A DNA stretch of 64,000 nucleotides from Polytrichum commune (lineage: Eukaryota > Streptophyta > Polytrichopsida > Polytrichales > Polytrichaceae), in the NCBI GenBank assembly GCA_950295325.1, contig OX485806.1:24120001-24184000 (forward strand). The letters are read 5' to 3'. Position 1 is the stretch's first letter; each line of letters starts with the position of its first letter. Of this stretch, positions 12,236-22,543 are shown piece by piece. The position numbers and the translations under genes were made by a program. The notes beneath the pieces were generated by a model, which was not told the origin of the DNA, made no database searches, and was given only the letters and a program-made list of their open reading frames with translations.

Positions 12236-13790
12236 CCAATTTTTTCTCTCTTGACTCTCTTTTCTTTTTTTCCTATTTGTAGTTCTTTGTTACTGGAGTT
12301 TCCTTTCAATTAAACATAGGTGGCACTCAATTTAGTAATTACTAAGTAGTTGTTGAACATTCTCTTACCATATGTGGAAGATTTTCTCTCCACATGAGTG
12401 ATAATACCTTTATTAACCTTCCACTTCCTTATCAATTCTTGAGGAAGCATCTTTGCTTCATAATTTTAAAACTTATTATTTTCTCTCAATTTCTCAACCC
12501 CTCTCTATAAGATAGTTTATTTCTCATCATAATCTTCCAATAAAAAACCATTAATGCAAAATCATAATTATATGAGGTACATTCTATTTTTATCCCATCC
12601 CAATTAGTTGTATACAAGTCTCGGTTATAAGTAATTAAAGTCAATTTTAGCACAACCATATATTGATATTTATATATATAGTGTAACTATATATATATGT
12701 CAATCGATCCTTATTATAACATAAATATATAATGTAATCATAGCAATACTAATAAAGGTTCTTCATACTAATCTATGTTCATGCCTCTTCTCATTATTAT
12801 CGACTTTTCCATTTCACTAGTCAATTTTGTATCTTAGATATGGTAGACTAAATGATTGTGTCAAAAGAAAGGAATGGTAGTGGCATACACAGGGAACCGG
12901 CCTTGTATGCAACCTTTCACCTCAAACATACACTTTTGTTCCAATAATATTGAATTTCACTCTTTCTCTCAATAATTCCCTTGATGTCTTTAACTATTTC
13001 CTCTCTCATGTTATCTTCTTTCACTTATGCAACTATTCTCACCTCAAGTGGGTTTCTATAATCAATCATTACACAATTGTCTTTCAACATTCATAATTGC
13101 TCTCATCTTATGTGAGTTTCTACAATAAATTACCACACAAGGCATCTCTTTTCAACTCATGTGACTATTCTCACCTCATATGAATTTCTATACACATGAC
13201 TCGTCAAGTCTTATAATCACAACCTCTCCACCTAATGATGTCTATGCTAACAATTACTTAGCCTCTACCTTGAATAGCCATGGAGAGGTTTAAACTTGAA
13301 GCTCTTGTATTCATAATGATCAAGACACACAGGATCGAGCTCTCGTGTAGCCTATCTTCGTCAATAAGGTAAGTAAACTCTATTTCTCATTTTATATAGT
13401 GAGAGGCGTGCTTCCCTCCTAGATTATTATATCTTCTATTTCTTCCAGGAAAAATGAAGAGCGCCCTTCCAAAAATCCTCAAGAGATAGCATATGATTTC
13501 CATCTCCTGTTACATTCAAAAAGTAGTAGATTGTACTCTAAGATCTACTTGTGCATTATCTAAGTATGGAGAATTTTATGAGAATTACCAAAAACTCATT
13601 TCTTAGCTTTCATTTTCTTCCACCTACCATTACGTTTACCTAGGTGGCTTATGAACTATCTAAGTGGCCCTAGGTTACCAATCCAAAAATGAAGCTCCCC
13701 TATCCTAGATGGCTCACAAATTGTGAAAGTGGCTCACTAATCCTAAGTAGCCCATTAATTTCCTTCTAAGTTTTATACCCAACAACCTCC

Positions 13791-13806
13791 GATACCTCGA
13801 GGTATC
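13791..13806. repeat. Perfect 16-bp palindrome GATACCTCGAGGTATC
   Basis: An exact self-complementary 16-mer in otherwise non-repetitive AT-rich DNA. No gene or known regulatory context is visible next to it. Confidence 0.6.
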
Positions 13807-14055
13807 TTTGTTTATACGCAGCTTGATGGGCGGATGGTGCTCGGTCGATGGTCAGCTAATACCCAACCCCCAAGATCCTTGGACACTTTTAAAATTCCCG
13901 GCACCCTCTCCTAACTCATGGCCCGGGGTTTCACTTTTAAAGAGTTCCACATGTGACAACACAATCGTCACAAAACATTTTTGTATGTATATTTTGTTGT
14001 GAGAAACAACTCTTGTAAGAAAGTATACTCCCTTGAGCCATCCTTTCTACAGATT

Positions 14056-14141
14056 GGGCAAACAACCAACCCGTACACTCGTTCCTTGTTGGATGCCTAA
14101 ACCCTTGCCTCCAAGGAACCAATGTAGGGGTTGGTTCGCCC
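14056..14141. mobile_element. 86-bp hairpin element, copy 1
   Basis: A short foldback unit: GGGCAAACAACCAACC...CACTCGTTCCTTG on one side and CAAGGAACCAATG...GGTTGGTTCGCCC on the other, around a 24-nt loop. A second copy with the same loop sequence (ATGCCTAAAC.CTTGCCTC) is at 62924-63006, 49 kb away. Two copies at separate places indicate a dispersed element. No target duplication is clear for this copy. Confidence 0.6.
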
Positions 14142-15171
14142 AACCCTCTTTTGTATGTAATCGCATAGGATGCTAACAAGTTACACCCCTTTATATATCT
14201 ATATGTGTTTGTTTTTGAAACATTAATTTATTTCATGTACGTTCATGTTAAATACTTCTAGAGAAGCCACAAATGTGCTTCTAAGGCTCGTTCCGGCCCA
14301 TTGACTTCCATGTGAAGTTTATACCTAACATTGAAATTTTACCAAACATGCTTCTCACCTATTACAAGACATTTGAGTTACATCTTCACCCTTTATGGTG
14401 GCACATGGCCTATATCCATATAGCTTTGTTAATCACAACCACCTCGTAGGCTACAAATGTTATATGTGGAATGCCATGTAGATCTTTCATCGGCTTCACA
14501 CCCAAGCTTACTTGTCTTCATGGGAGGCACTTTGTCATGTAAAAAAAACTACGTGAGATAAAACTATATGGTTCAATTAAAAGGATTCCGGTAAAAATTA
14601 CAATAAAATTTGTTATGTGACAACCCCTAATATGTAATACTAGTGTGAGCCCAAAATGGTGCCCACATGTGGTGATTAACTCTTCGAAACCAATTTTAGT
14701 TTGACTTTGATGTGTTATGATTATTCACAAAACATAAAAAGAGTGAAGTGTGGTTTGGATTTAAGTTTAGGCTTTAGAATGTGTTGTGTGATTATTTCAA
14801 GGTTGAATTCAATAAGAGTATGCCTTGATATTGTGAGTAGGGGGTAAGGTGAAGCAAGGTGAGCTCCGCGGGTTAAATGCCCACTTTTGGATCCACCTTG
14901 GTAGTTTAGGAAGAAGGAAGCTTGGTGGAAGGGGATTAGTCCCTACTTTGAAGGTGAAGGTTAAGGGATTGTGATTGGAGGTGCTAATCCTCTCACCCTA
15001 TCCTCACCTCTCTCTCCCTCTCTCCCTCTCTCCCTCTCTCCCTCTTTGCTACTTAAGGTGGTTTCTCTCTCATTTTCCTCTCTCTCAATCAAGCGCTCTC
15101 AAGGGAGCAAGCTCTTAAGAGCTTGAGCCACGTGTGTGGGTTATTAGTTGTTAGTGAGGTTAATTAGTTAA
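14142..15171. other. Left flank of the piggyBac element
   Basis: AT-rich spacer that ends in a pyrimidine-rich tract of CTCTCTCC units at 15003-15048 and then the diverged repeat described at 15074-15167. A sequence beginning TGTGACAACCCC near 14617 could be taken for an LTR start, but no partner LTR was found. Confidence 0.45.
15074..15167 (+). repeat. Diverged ~95-bp direct repeat flanking piggyBac, left copy
   Basis: CCTCTCTCTCAAT, AAGCTCTTAAGAG, CACGTGTGTGGGTTATTAG and TTGTTAGTGAGGTTAATTAG align in order with the right flank of the transposon at 25958-26040 (CTCTCTCTCAAT, GAGCTCTTAGAG, CACGTGTTGATTAGT, TAGTTAGTGAAATTAG). The two copies differ at many positions, so this is not a target duplication made by the insertion. 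The transposon sits between two members of an older local duplication. Confidence 0.6.
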
Positions 15172-15186
15172 CCCTTAAAAGAGGTT
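15172..15186 (+). repeat. piggyBac left terminal inverted repeat
   Basis: CCCTTAAAAGAGGTT directly follows the TTAA at 15168-15171 and is the exact reverse complement of 25937-25951. It is followed by a subterminal small palindrome, AGGCC-AAAAT-GGCCT (15189-15203). Together these are the expected transposase recognition region. Confidence 0.93.
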
Positions 15187-16124
15187 ACAGGCCAAAATGG
15201 CCTACGGTTTGACTTGAGTTGCTGCTCTTGAGAGTTGCTCACCGAATTGGAGATTTCGAAGAACTACAACTATGTCGGCACCATCGGCGGGCATCTGGGG
15301 GGATTCTCGGCATAATTTTAAGGGCCATGTACCGATGTGTGGGACGACAGATGTGAGGTTTGCGGTGTATTCCTACGTATTCCCATAGACGGACGTATAC
15401 GCAATTGTACGTCGAGGAAGGTCCGGGTGCTGACGCACCGTAATTTGTGCTGGCCGTTGGTGACCGTCGGAGCCGGTCGGAGTCGTTGGAAGGACTGTGA
15501 GAGTGGCAAGGACCATGCGAGCGCATTCCCCCGCTTTTGGTTTGCCTTCCACCTTCTCCACTCCAGACTTAGGGTTCTGGGATCCTGTTTATGGTTTGTT
15601 GAGGGCCATCCGGACTGCGGTAACGGCGGCGATTTGGATGTTTGTAGGCGGCTCTTAGGATTATGACCACCACGACGTGCGTACTGGATCGTTGCGTAGG
15701 AGGGGGGAAATGGAGTCTTGTTTTCTGAACAAGACGGGTTGGTGGTGGCGGATTGTCCTACACCCAGATTCAAGCAGTGGATTTGGTCCTTGCCTATTGA
15801 AGCCACGTTCGTCTCAAGGAGTTCGACGAGGCTACATGGAGAAAGGTGGCTCTTGGAAGAGCGCAGAGCGCGTGTCTTTGGAAGCTGATTTGCAGAGCTG
15901 GTTCGAGCTTCAGGGTGTTTCTGTGGACGGCGCAGCACGAGCAGTAAAACTTCTGGATGCCAGCGTTCTCCTCGCGCAACCACGCCCGAGCCGGTGGAAT
16001 CGAAAAGGGGATTTCGGCATCCAGGAGAGGTGCCGCTATCTGTGGTATAGACACGCGGCGCGAATTCTTGGGTGGCGTGATCGACGGAGGTTCCCTGATA
16101 TTGTGACGAGCCTTCTACGTGGCC
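15187..16124 (+). other. piggyBac 5' region, GC-richer, function unresolved
   Basis: About 940 bp between the left repeat and the first predicted transposase start. It should contain the promoter and 5' leader. Open frames exist on both strands (plus 15677-16258, 193 codons; minus 15318-16136, 272 codons), but neither shows a recognisable domain, and in GC-rich DNA such frames arise by chance. A short frame from an ATG at 15272 ends at 15391. A captured or decayed coding segment is possible but not shown. Confidence 0.4.
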
Positions 16125-16241
16125 ATGTTTTTCCACAACATGCTGGGAGGGATGAAACGTCTCGCGAGGCTACACAAGGCAGCATCTCAGCCGGGTCCCA
16201 TGCTGGAGCCCTCGCCATCCACAACAAACATCCCACAACAG
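16125..16241 (+). CDS. Predicted transposase exon 1
   Basis: From an ATG at 16125 (context GGCCATGTT) the frame encodes about 39 residues starting MFFHNMLGGMKRLARLHKAA. It ends at a CAG|GTCAGA donor at 16241/16242 in phase 0. It joins in frame to an acceptor at 17038/17039 across a 797-bp intron. No domain is recognised in this basic N-terminal segment. The first exon could lie further upstream, because the frame stays open back to 16107. The assignment rests on splice-site and phase consistency, not homology. Confidence 0.45.
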
Positions 16242-17038
16242 GTCAGAAATCCCGCTAATGAGACCCTCTGTGCCCCGGGTTTCGGATTCGAGTGTGGGGC
16301 AGAGGGTTTAACCCTATTTGCAGTTCACACAAATTCGGAGTTTACGTTCTGGGGTCAATTGTTGCATCGTTTGAAGTGCACGATGTTCATTGTTGTGTGG
16401 TATTGTGGGCGTACATTCTTGGTTTGTAATATGGATCCGCCTTTTTGAAACGCCATTGCTATTGTGGAGATCATGCGTGTGAGGGATGAAATTTTCGGTG
16501 GAGGCCTGTTACGGGCTTATCTGCAGTCCAAAGTTCTTGGGATGTGTTGTCATTGCACACTGCATTATTGGGTGTTTCCTCGTAATAGGTTGTATTAATT
16601 TTGGTTCGCCCTCCGTGAGAGCATCTTAGCGAACAATGAATATAGTCTGTCACGAAGCAAATTGCTCGCCTACACTACAATGACCCGATGGTTGATCAGA
16701 CGATGTCAGATCATCCTCGCGTATATCAACCTCCTGCCCGCTTGCGCATTGTGCTCTCCTCAGTTAGTCGACCGATTGAGCAGATCTTGACACTATGAAT
16801 ACATGCATGAATTTGAGCTTTGCTTCGAATGGATTTGCGACACAACTGTTGTTGCTGCCTGTGGTCTGCTCGATATTATATTTCCGTGTGATGGTTGTAT
16901 GCTGGGAGGGTGACTCCCTCTCGCGGCCGAGTAGGATTGGCATGTAAATCATGTGGATTCATACAGTGGTTGGCGTAAACTCTGTATGTGGCTGCCCTCT
17001 CCTGTGGTTGCTTTTTGGCTTTTGTGGATTGGGTTTAG

Positions 17039-17176
17039 GGGTTTAGGAGCGATCTGACTCCTCCCCCATATGGCGTGGATGCCCAGGAGACACTCCAACA
17101 TGCACCATGCCTTCCTCTATCGGCGCCCGAGAGCAGACGTGCGACGCCGAAACAGAGGACATCACGGCAGAGCAAG
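17039..17176 (+). CDS. Predicted transposase exon 2
   Basis: It opens after a TTTAG acceptor and closes at an AAG|GTAGGC donor. It encodes 46 residues in a frame with no internal ATG, including the basic stretch SRRATPKQRTSRQSK at its end. Phase 0 at both ends fits exon 1 and exon 3. The intron that follows is 132 bp (17177-17308) and ends ACGTTGTAG. The sequence is rich in P, S, R and K, like a disordered N-terminal tail. An in-frame stop immediately upstream (17036-17038) means the exon can only be used through splicing. Confidence 0.5.
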
Positions 17177-17308
17177 GTAGGCACTCAAAGGGCTTTGCAC
17201 TGCGCGTTTGGATTGTGTGCAGACATGCATTTGCGTGTTCGATGTGCTTGAGCTTGTAGGGGGCACCCCGTGCGATCTAAATGGTTGTTCTCGTCGAATA
17301 CGTTGTAG

Positions 17309-17678
17309 GTGAGCTTGGGCGCGTGCGTGGTGGTCCGGGACGGCGGGAAGGAGAATGTCGACCCGGTTGTGAACCCGCTGCTGTCTCGGAGATCTCTGCA
17401 AAAGAAGGCTGCGGCAGAAGACGATCAGGTGGCCCATTGCACGCATACCCCCATCACGCGCTCAAAGACCAGCTTGAAGCGGGTGCGGAATCAAGAACAG
17501 GGGAAGAAGTGCCCAGAGGCGGGGGAGACTACGCCACTCACATCGAGGATCTCCAGGTCGATGAACGTGGCCTCAGCGTTCCATCCAGTGGACCTAGAGC
17601 TGCAGACGCCCATGCCGGAGAGCGATGCGGGAAGCGGATACGGACCTCCACCTCCGAATACGACGCCGACACCCCTAC
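17309..17678 (+). CDS. Predicted transposase exon 3 with KEN box
   Basis: The frame starting VSLGACVVVRDGGKENVDP has strongly G/C-ending codons, unlike the other two frames, which supports real coding. It carries a KEN motif (codons at 17348-17356) followed by an RxxL (RRSL) about 14 residues later, the two classical APC/C degron motifs. Proline-rich PPPPNTTPTPL is at the end. A TAG lies immediately before the exon (17306-17308), so it must be spliced in. It ends at C|GTGAGT in phase 1, and joining to 19747 restores the transposase frame exactly. The degron function is inference. Confidence 0.6.
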
Positions 17679-19746
17679 GTGAGTACACATCCGGCGATGC
17701 TCCCCTCCATTCTCCATACTGTGAAGTAGTTGCTGCCTGGATTGTGTAAGAAAATTGCTATATGCAATCATGCTGGACGATTTGAACTTTCAAGCGCTGG
17801 TATGATCACATCCATCTGTTACTGTTTGGGTCACATGCAAGGTGACTGGTAACTTTGACACCTATGTGTTGGTGTGCCGTTACATGCTTTGTTCTGGGTC
17901 AAATTTCACGGTAGGCCTTAGTGTCGTGGCTGATGGTGAGACGTGAATGGTATACATACTGATCTTTTTGCAGGCAGTGCAAAATTTTGGGGTTCTACAG
18001 CTTGCCTTTTAATAACTTGATGATCGTGTGGTGAACTTGTAAGGGTTTAGTACCCTTACAGTAGGGTAGCTTAGAAGAGTAAAGCTGGACGGAGATATTC
18101 GGAGATTTGCAAGAAAAGAAAAGAACATTTTCGTCAACTTCTTTGGAGCTGTGAATATGTGGCCGAGGGCCCTAATTCTAACTGCAGATTGACCAAGCTG
18201 CAGGGTTTGGGTTTAACTTTCCTTTACTGAGGATCAGGTAAGCGAGACATTACACAATGGCGTTTTGGTGTATGGATTTCGTCAGGTTCTTGTTTGTGGG
18301 GTCAGAGATTGGATGTAGTGTGAGGACTATCAAGGGAAATTGGTTGACTTGTGAGTTTGTATATTTTGAAATTCTTTCCGAATGCTTCTTAGTATTGAGG
18401 GTGTTTGAGGATGTTGAAAATTGATCTAGTGAGAAGTTGCACTAAATGCAGTAGTTCTATCTTTTAAATTTGATTGATAATGTGATAGAAAATGGGATCA
18501 GACTATGGTGAGTGAACTGTGTTTGTTTGGAGTAACATCTTGGTGTGAGGTTGACATAGGTTATGAACAATATCATGAACCACATTCTGAACAGTTATCT
18601 CATGTACAGTTTTGAGAGGTTATTCTAGTTGACATATGCTAATGGTGTGCATCCTTTGAAAGCATTATTCCTTGTGGAGGAGATGTGGAGCGTTGAACTG
18701 GTGGGGTTTTAGAAAGTATGGCAGCTAAATGGCTCGACTTGAACAGCTTGATTTTCAACTACCGAGAAGCTTTTGGCGATGAAATTTTGGGGGGTTTTTC
18801 ATATGATTATATCTTTACTGTGTTAAGTTTTTGCTGCAAGGCATTCTATTCATCAAGAGAAATGGGCTTTGGTGGAACTAGGTGATGCGGAGCTCAAATA
18901 CTGTATCTTAGTTTCAGCGAAATCATCACCACAGTTTGTGGTTTGTGTATTTTTTCATGTAATTTGTTATTAAAATGTATGGGAAGGTTTGGGAGTACTA
19001 TGCCAGGTTTGGAGAGACTGTAGGTTGACATAGAGAGCTATATGGTGGGAAAGTTCAATATGTGTGATTAGGAGAAGATGTTGAAATAGCAAAGGTGTAG
19101 CCAATGGTTACGCAAGGGTGTTAGAGAGATTTCTTGAGAATGAAAACGTCCACACCACTTGGAGTCTACCATTACCTGGAGCCCTATGCTTTCACACATA
19201 CATCATGTACTTCTTGACAGCTTCTTGGTCATTTGTGGAATGGGCTAAAGGCAATGCATTGGTTGACCGCTTTTATTTATGGGTTGAGTTGACTCCATGT
19301 TCCCAAAAAACTCATGTATGGTTAGATTGTGAAGTGTAATTATATTGAGCTGGACAATGTGGTTTGGGGCTTACTAGGATGTGAGAAATCGTGTACTTGA
19401 ATGTGTATATGGTTCTTTCATGGATGTCCAAGTGGACGGGATTGTCGATTTTGTTGTCGGTTGTCTCGTCCAGGTCAACAAGCTGCCGACAATTTTGTGA
19501 AAAATAAAAATAAAATGTTAATGCTGTCTACTTTTTATTGGTCGACAGAACAACACTTCACGGGTTTGCTCGGCACCTCTCCATCTATGCTCAAACTGAG
19601 TGGATTTGAAGTCGGTGCTGCCACTGGTAGGCCAGGAGCATGTAGTGATGTGAATCTCAATAAGTGCGGCACAACTTATATACCTAGGTGTATATCAGAG
19701 GTCGTGTTGTCCAAGTTGCACTCCTGATCTATTCGTCGTTGCGCAG
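17679..19746 (+). other. Predicted large intron of the transposase gene
   Basis: 2068 bp from a GTGAGT donor to a TTGCGCAG acceptor. It is T-rich on the plus strand with many stops in all frames. A 73-codon and a 108-codon open frame (19118-19339, 19401-19727) show no family motif. No second element nested inside was recognised. Confidence 0.5.
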
Positions 19747-22543
19747 ATGGGCTGCGGGCTACAGGTGCAAGACGAACGCGGGAGGAGAAAGGGAAGCTAG
19801 TGTGCAGCAAGCCGAGACGGCCCCGAGCATGGATGCCCCCTCCAGTTCGGCCTAACCTGACAGTAGGAGTTCACACGCGGGCTTTGGCAGCTGAGGTCGC
19901 TGAGTACGAACAACAACGGATGAATGACGAGTTGATATGCGACGTTTTGGCGGACATCGGTGGGTATGAAGGTCTGGAAAACCTTGTGACAACTGGAACA
20001 CATGTATCTGATGGGAGCATGGATACTCTCAATGTCAACTTATGGGACTCCGTGTTCCGCGATGACGCTTGGAGGACGTCGGCTCCTATTTCGAAACATA
20101 CAGGATTCGGAGCCACACATCCAGGCGGATCGTTGGAGAGACCGCTGCTCGTTGAGGTTGGTAATATGCCTGACCGTTTCCTAGGTACGTATGTGCATTG
20201 GAGTTGGGAACGGGCTGGTTGGGCTGTCCTTGTTCCGAATAGATTTTTGTCGGCCTATTCTTTCCACACCGGCGACACACCTACGTGGACGCAAGGGGAT
20301 GTCGTTGGGGAGGGTGTGCATGCAGCCACTGGGAAGCGGATGGTGTTGTGCGACTTGGGTGGTTATGACCGAGAAGTCCACCTCAACGAAGAGGACTGTA
20401 GAGTGGCAGATGGCCCGGGGGTGCGAGCTTACGGGAGTGAAGGCGGGCATGGGTACGGGTGGTGGAAGAGGCAACATGCTTTCAGCCCTGTTCCAGACTC
20501 GGGCGGTGTATATGTGGGGGCAGACGCAGGACAATCTGGAAGTGGTATAATGGGAGAAGCTGCGAGCGTAGTCGGGAGTGGCAACGGTCCTGGACTAACA
20601 GAGCATCTTGCTGAGAACCTCAATGTGGATGCGATATCCGAACAGGGAGGAAGGCACCCCATCGCGGATTATGATGCGCCCTCCGAAACTGAGGGAGTCG
20701 ATGGGACGCAGGACTCGACGGCCAGAGACACTTTTCCACAGGTGAGTATTGGGCTTCCAGCTTATATGCACTGCTCTAACGCACCTGTGTCATCCACCAG
20801 CGGGGTTGAAAAAGGGATGAATTGCTCGGACTCCAGTGGCGAGGAGTGGCTCCCAGAGTGGCAGGACACCATAGAGAGTTCCGACTCGGACTTCGACGTC
20901 GACAATCTTGATGAGAGTGGGCCGCCATGTCCCGGCTTGGAACGGTGGTGCATGACCCCGGAGTCATTCACACCCGTGCCCATGGACAGTGCCCAGCTTG
21001 CAGAGTACTACAGAGAGGAGTCGTGGAACTCTGCCAGCGTTGACTTTGTAAGAAGCCGCGACAACTTCACGGGCCCTAAGCCCAGATTAAAGTCCACCCG
21101 ATCCGATGGCATTCCCCTGCCTCAAGCTGTTTTTGACCTGTACTGGAGTGATGCCGTAGTGGACCGGATTGTAACTGAGACCAACAGGTATGCGAAGGTG
21201 GTTTTGCCCTCTGTGGATAACGGGCAGCCACGCACTAAAGGGGGTCGGTCGTGGAAGGACGTGAACCGATCCGACATTCGAGGATGGTTGGGAATTTGCA
21301 TCCTCATGGGCTGCAAGCGTCTCCCCAGTGTCAGGCAGTACTGGATGCGAAACCAACCCTTTCTGTATTGCTCACTTATATCGTCCATAATGTCTTTGGA
21401 TCGGTGGGAGGATATAATGCGATGTTTGCACCTAGTGGATAATGATAGTGTAGTTAGGGATGTGAATGACCCTAGGTTTGACAGGATCGCCAAAACAAGA
21501 TGGCTCGTAGATGAGTTTGTGAAGTTTCAAAGGATATTTACAATCTTGAGCGAGAGATAACTGTGGATGAGTGTGTCATCCCCTATAAAGGGCGCTACTG
21601 TTACATTAGGCAATTCATGCCGGACAAGCCTGTGAGGTTTGGCATTAAGGTGTGGCTTTTGGCGAGCTCGAAGAGTAGGTTTGTGTGGCAGATGGAGGTG
21701 TATTTCGGGGAGGGAACAGGGGCAGGCCCGCATGGCTTGGGCTACCACGTGGTCGAGCGGATGGTCAAGGGGCTGGAAAACCGGGGCCACTGTTTAGTAA
21801 TCGATAATTTTTTCGCGAGTGTGAACCTCTTCCATGATCTCATGTGCAAGGGGATATGGGCTACGGGTACCGTGCGGCGCACCAGCAAGAATCTACCCGG
21901 CGGCCTCTATCGGGAGCCTGACGCAGCCGTGAGGGGTTCCATGGTGATATGGAATCACGTCCATCGCCAGATGGGTGTTGTCTCTTGGCAGGACAAGAAG
22001 ATGGTGACATTACTCTCCACTGCAGCCGCCCCATGGGAGCCGAACAGTAAGGTTCTCCGCAGAATACCGGGGCTTCAAGGCCAGTTGGTGGTGCCATCCT
22101 CTCCCATGCACCAGCAGTACGTCGAGTACATGCAGGGAGTCGATGTGACTGACCAACTGCGTGGCAACTATTCGTCACAACTGAGGTGCCACAAGTGGTG
22201 GGTGAAGATTTTTCACCTCATCGTGGATCAGACTATGGTGAACTCGTATGTTACTTGGGTGAAGCAAATGGAGGACCTTGGATTGCCTATTACCTCACAT
22301 CTGGCGTTCAAGATCGCCGTGGGCAAGCACCTGGCAGCGGAGGCAATCCAGGCTCGCAGAAGAGGCCATGTCGCTGCTGAACCCAGACCGCGACGTCCCC
22401 GCGCCGTCCACACACTGTGGAGGTCTAAATTGAAGCGAAGCTGTGTGATATGTGGGAGAGTTCAAAAGTGGTTCTGCACTTCCTGTGGAAACCAATGGAT
22501 GTGCCCGGAATCTTGTTTCCAGGCACAACACCAAAACATTTAA
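19747..22543 (+). CDS. piggyBac transposase, main exon (one frameshift)
   Basis: It catalyses TTAA-specific cut-and-paste transposition in the nucleus. The 5' half (to 21560) contains an acidic run around DSDFDVDNLDESG, then the conserved start of the DDE_Tnp_1_7 domain with ETNRYAK and RSDIRGWLGICILMGCKRLP. The 3' half (from 21563) carries the catalytic triad in the family motifs TVDECVIPYKG (Asp codon 21566), VIDNFFASVNLF (Asp 21803) and GVDVTDQ (Asp 22142). These are followed by KWWVKIFHLIVDQ and a C-terminal cysteine-rich finger, CVIC..CTSC..C...C..H. The halves are in different frames. Reading QR..IYNLEREITVDE requires a shift of two extra or one missing base near 21531-21539. Everything else is open and conserved, so the break is recent, an assembly error or recoded. 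An N-terminal stretch containing VHWSWERAGWAV is unassigned and could be a small beta-barrel domain. Confidence 0.93.

Larger units (their letters stand above)
10561..14055. other. AT-rich intergenic region with degenerate short repeats
   Basis: No coding region is supported; the open frames at 10679 and 10770 lack recognisable features. It contains the degenerate AAGTA-type array (11700-12235), alternating TA tracts near 12665-12705, and a perfect 16-bp palindrome at 13791-13806. Confidence 0.5.

Noticed and set aside
14617-15167. LTR retrotransposon beginning TGTGACAACCCC
   Set aside because: No second LTR, primer-binding site or polyprotein was found; the right-flank similarity is limited to about 95 bp.
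15318-16136. 272-codon minus-strand open frame
   Set aside because: No domain, no codon bias and antisense to other frames in GC-rich DNA; such frames are expected by chance.
17281-17682. Alternative frame over transposase exon 3
   Set aside because: Codon third-position composition favours the overlapping frame that starts at 17309, and only that frame joins the transposase exon in phase.
20742-20800. Possible 59-bp GT-AG intron in the transposase
   Set aside because: Removing it would break the downstream frame, which is clearly coding; the unspliced frame is open throughout.
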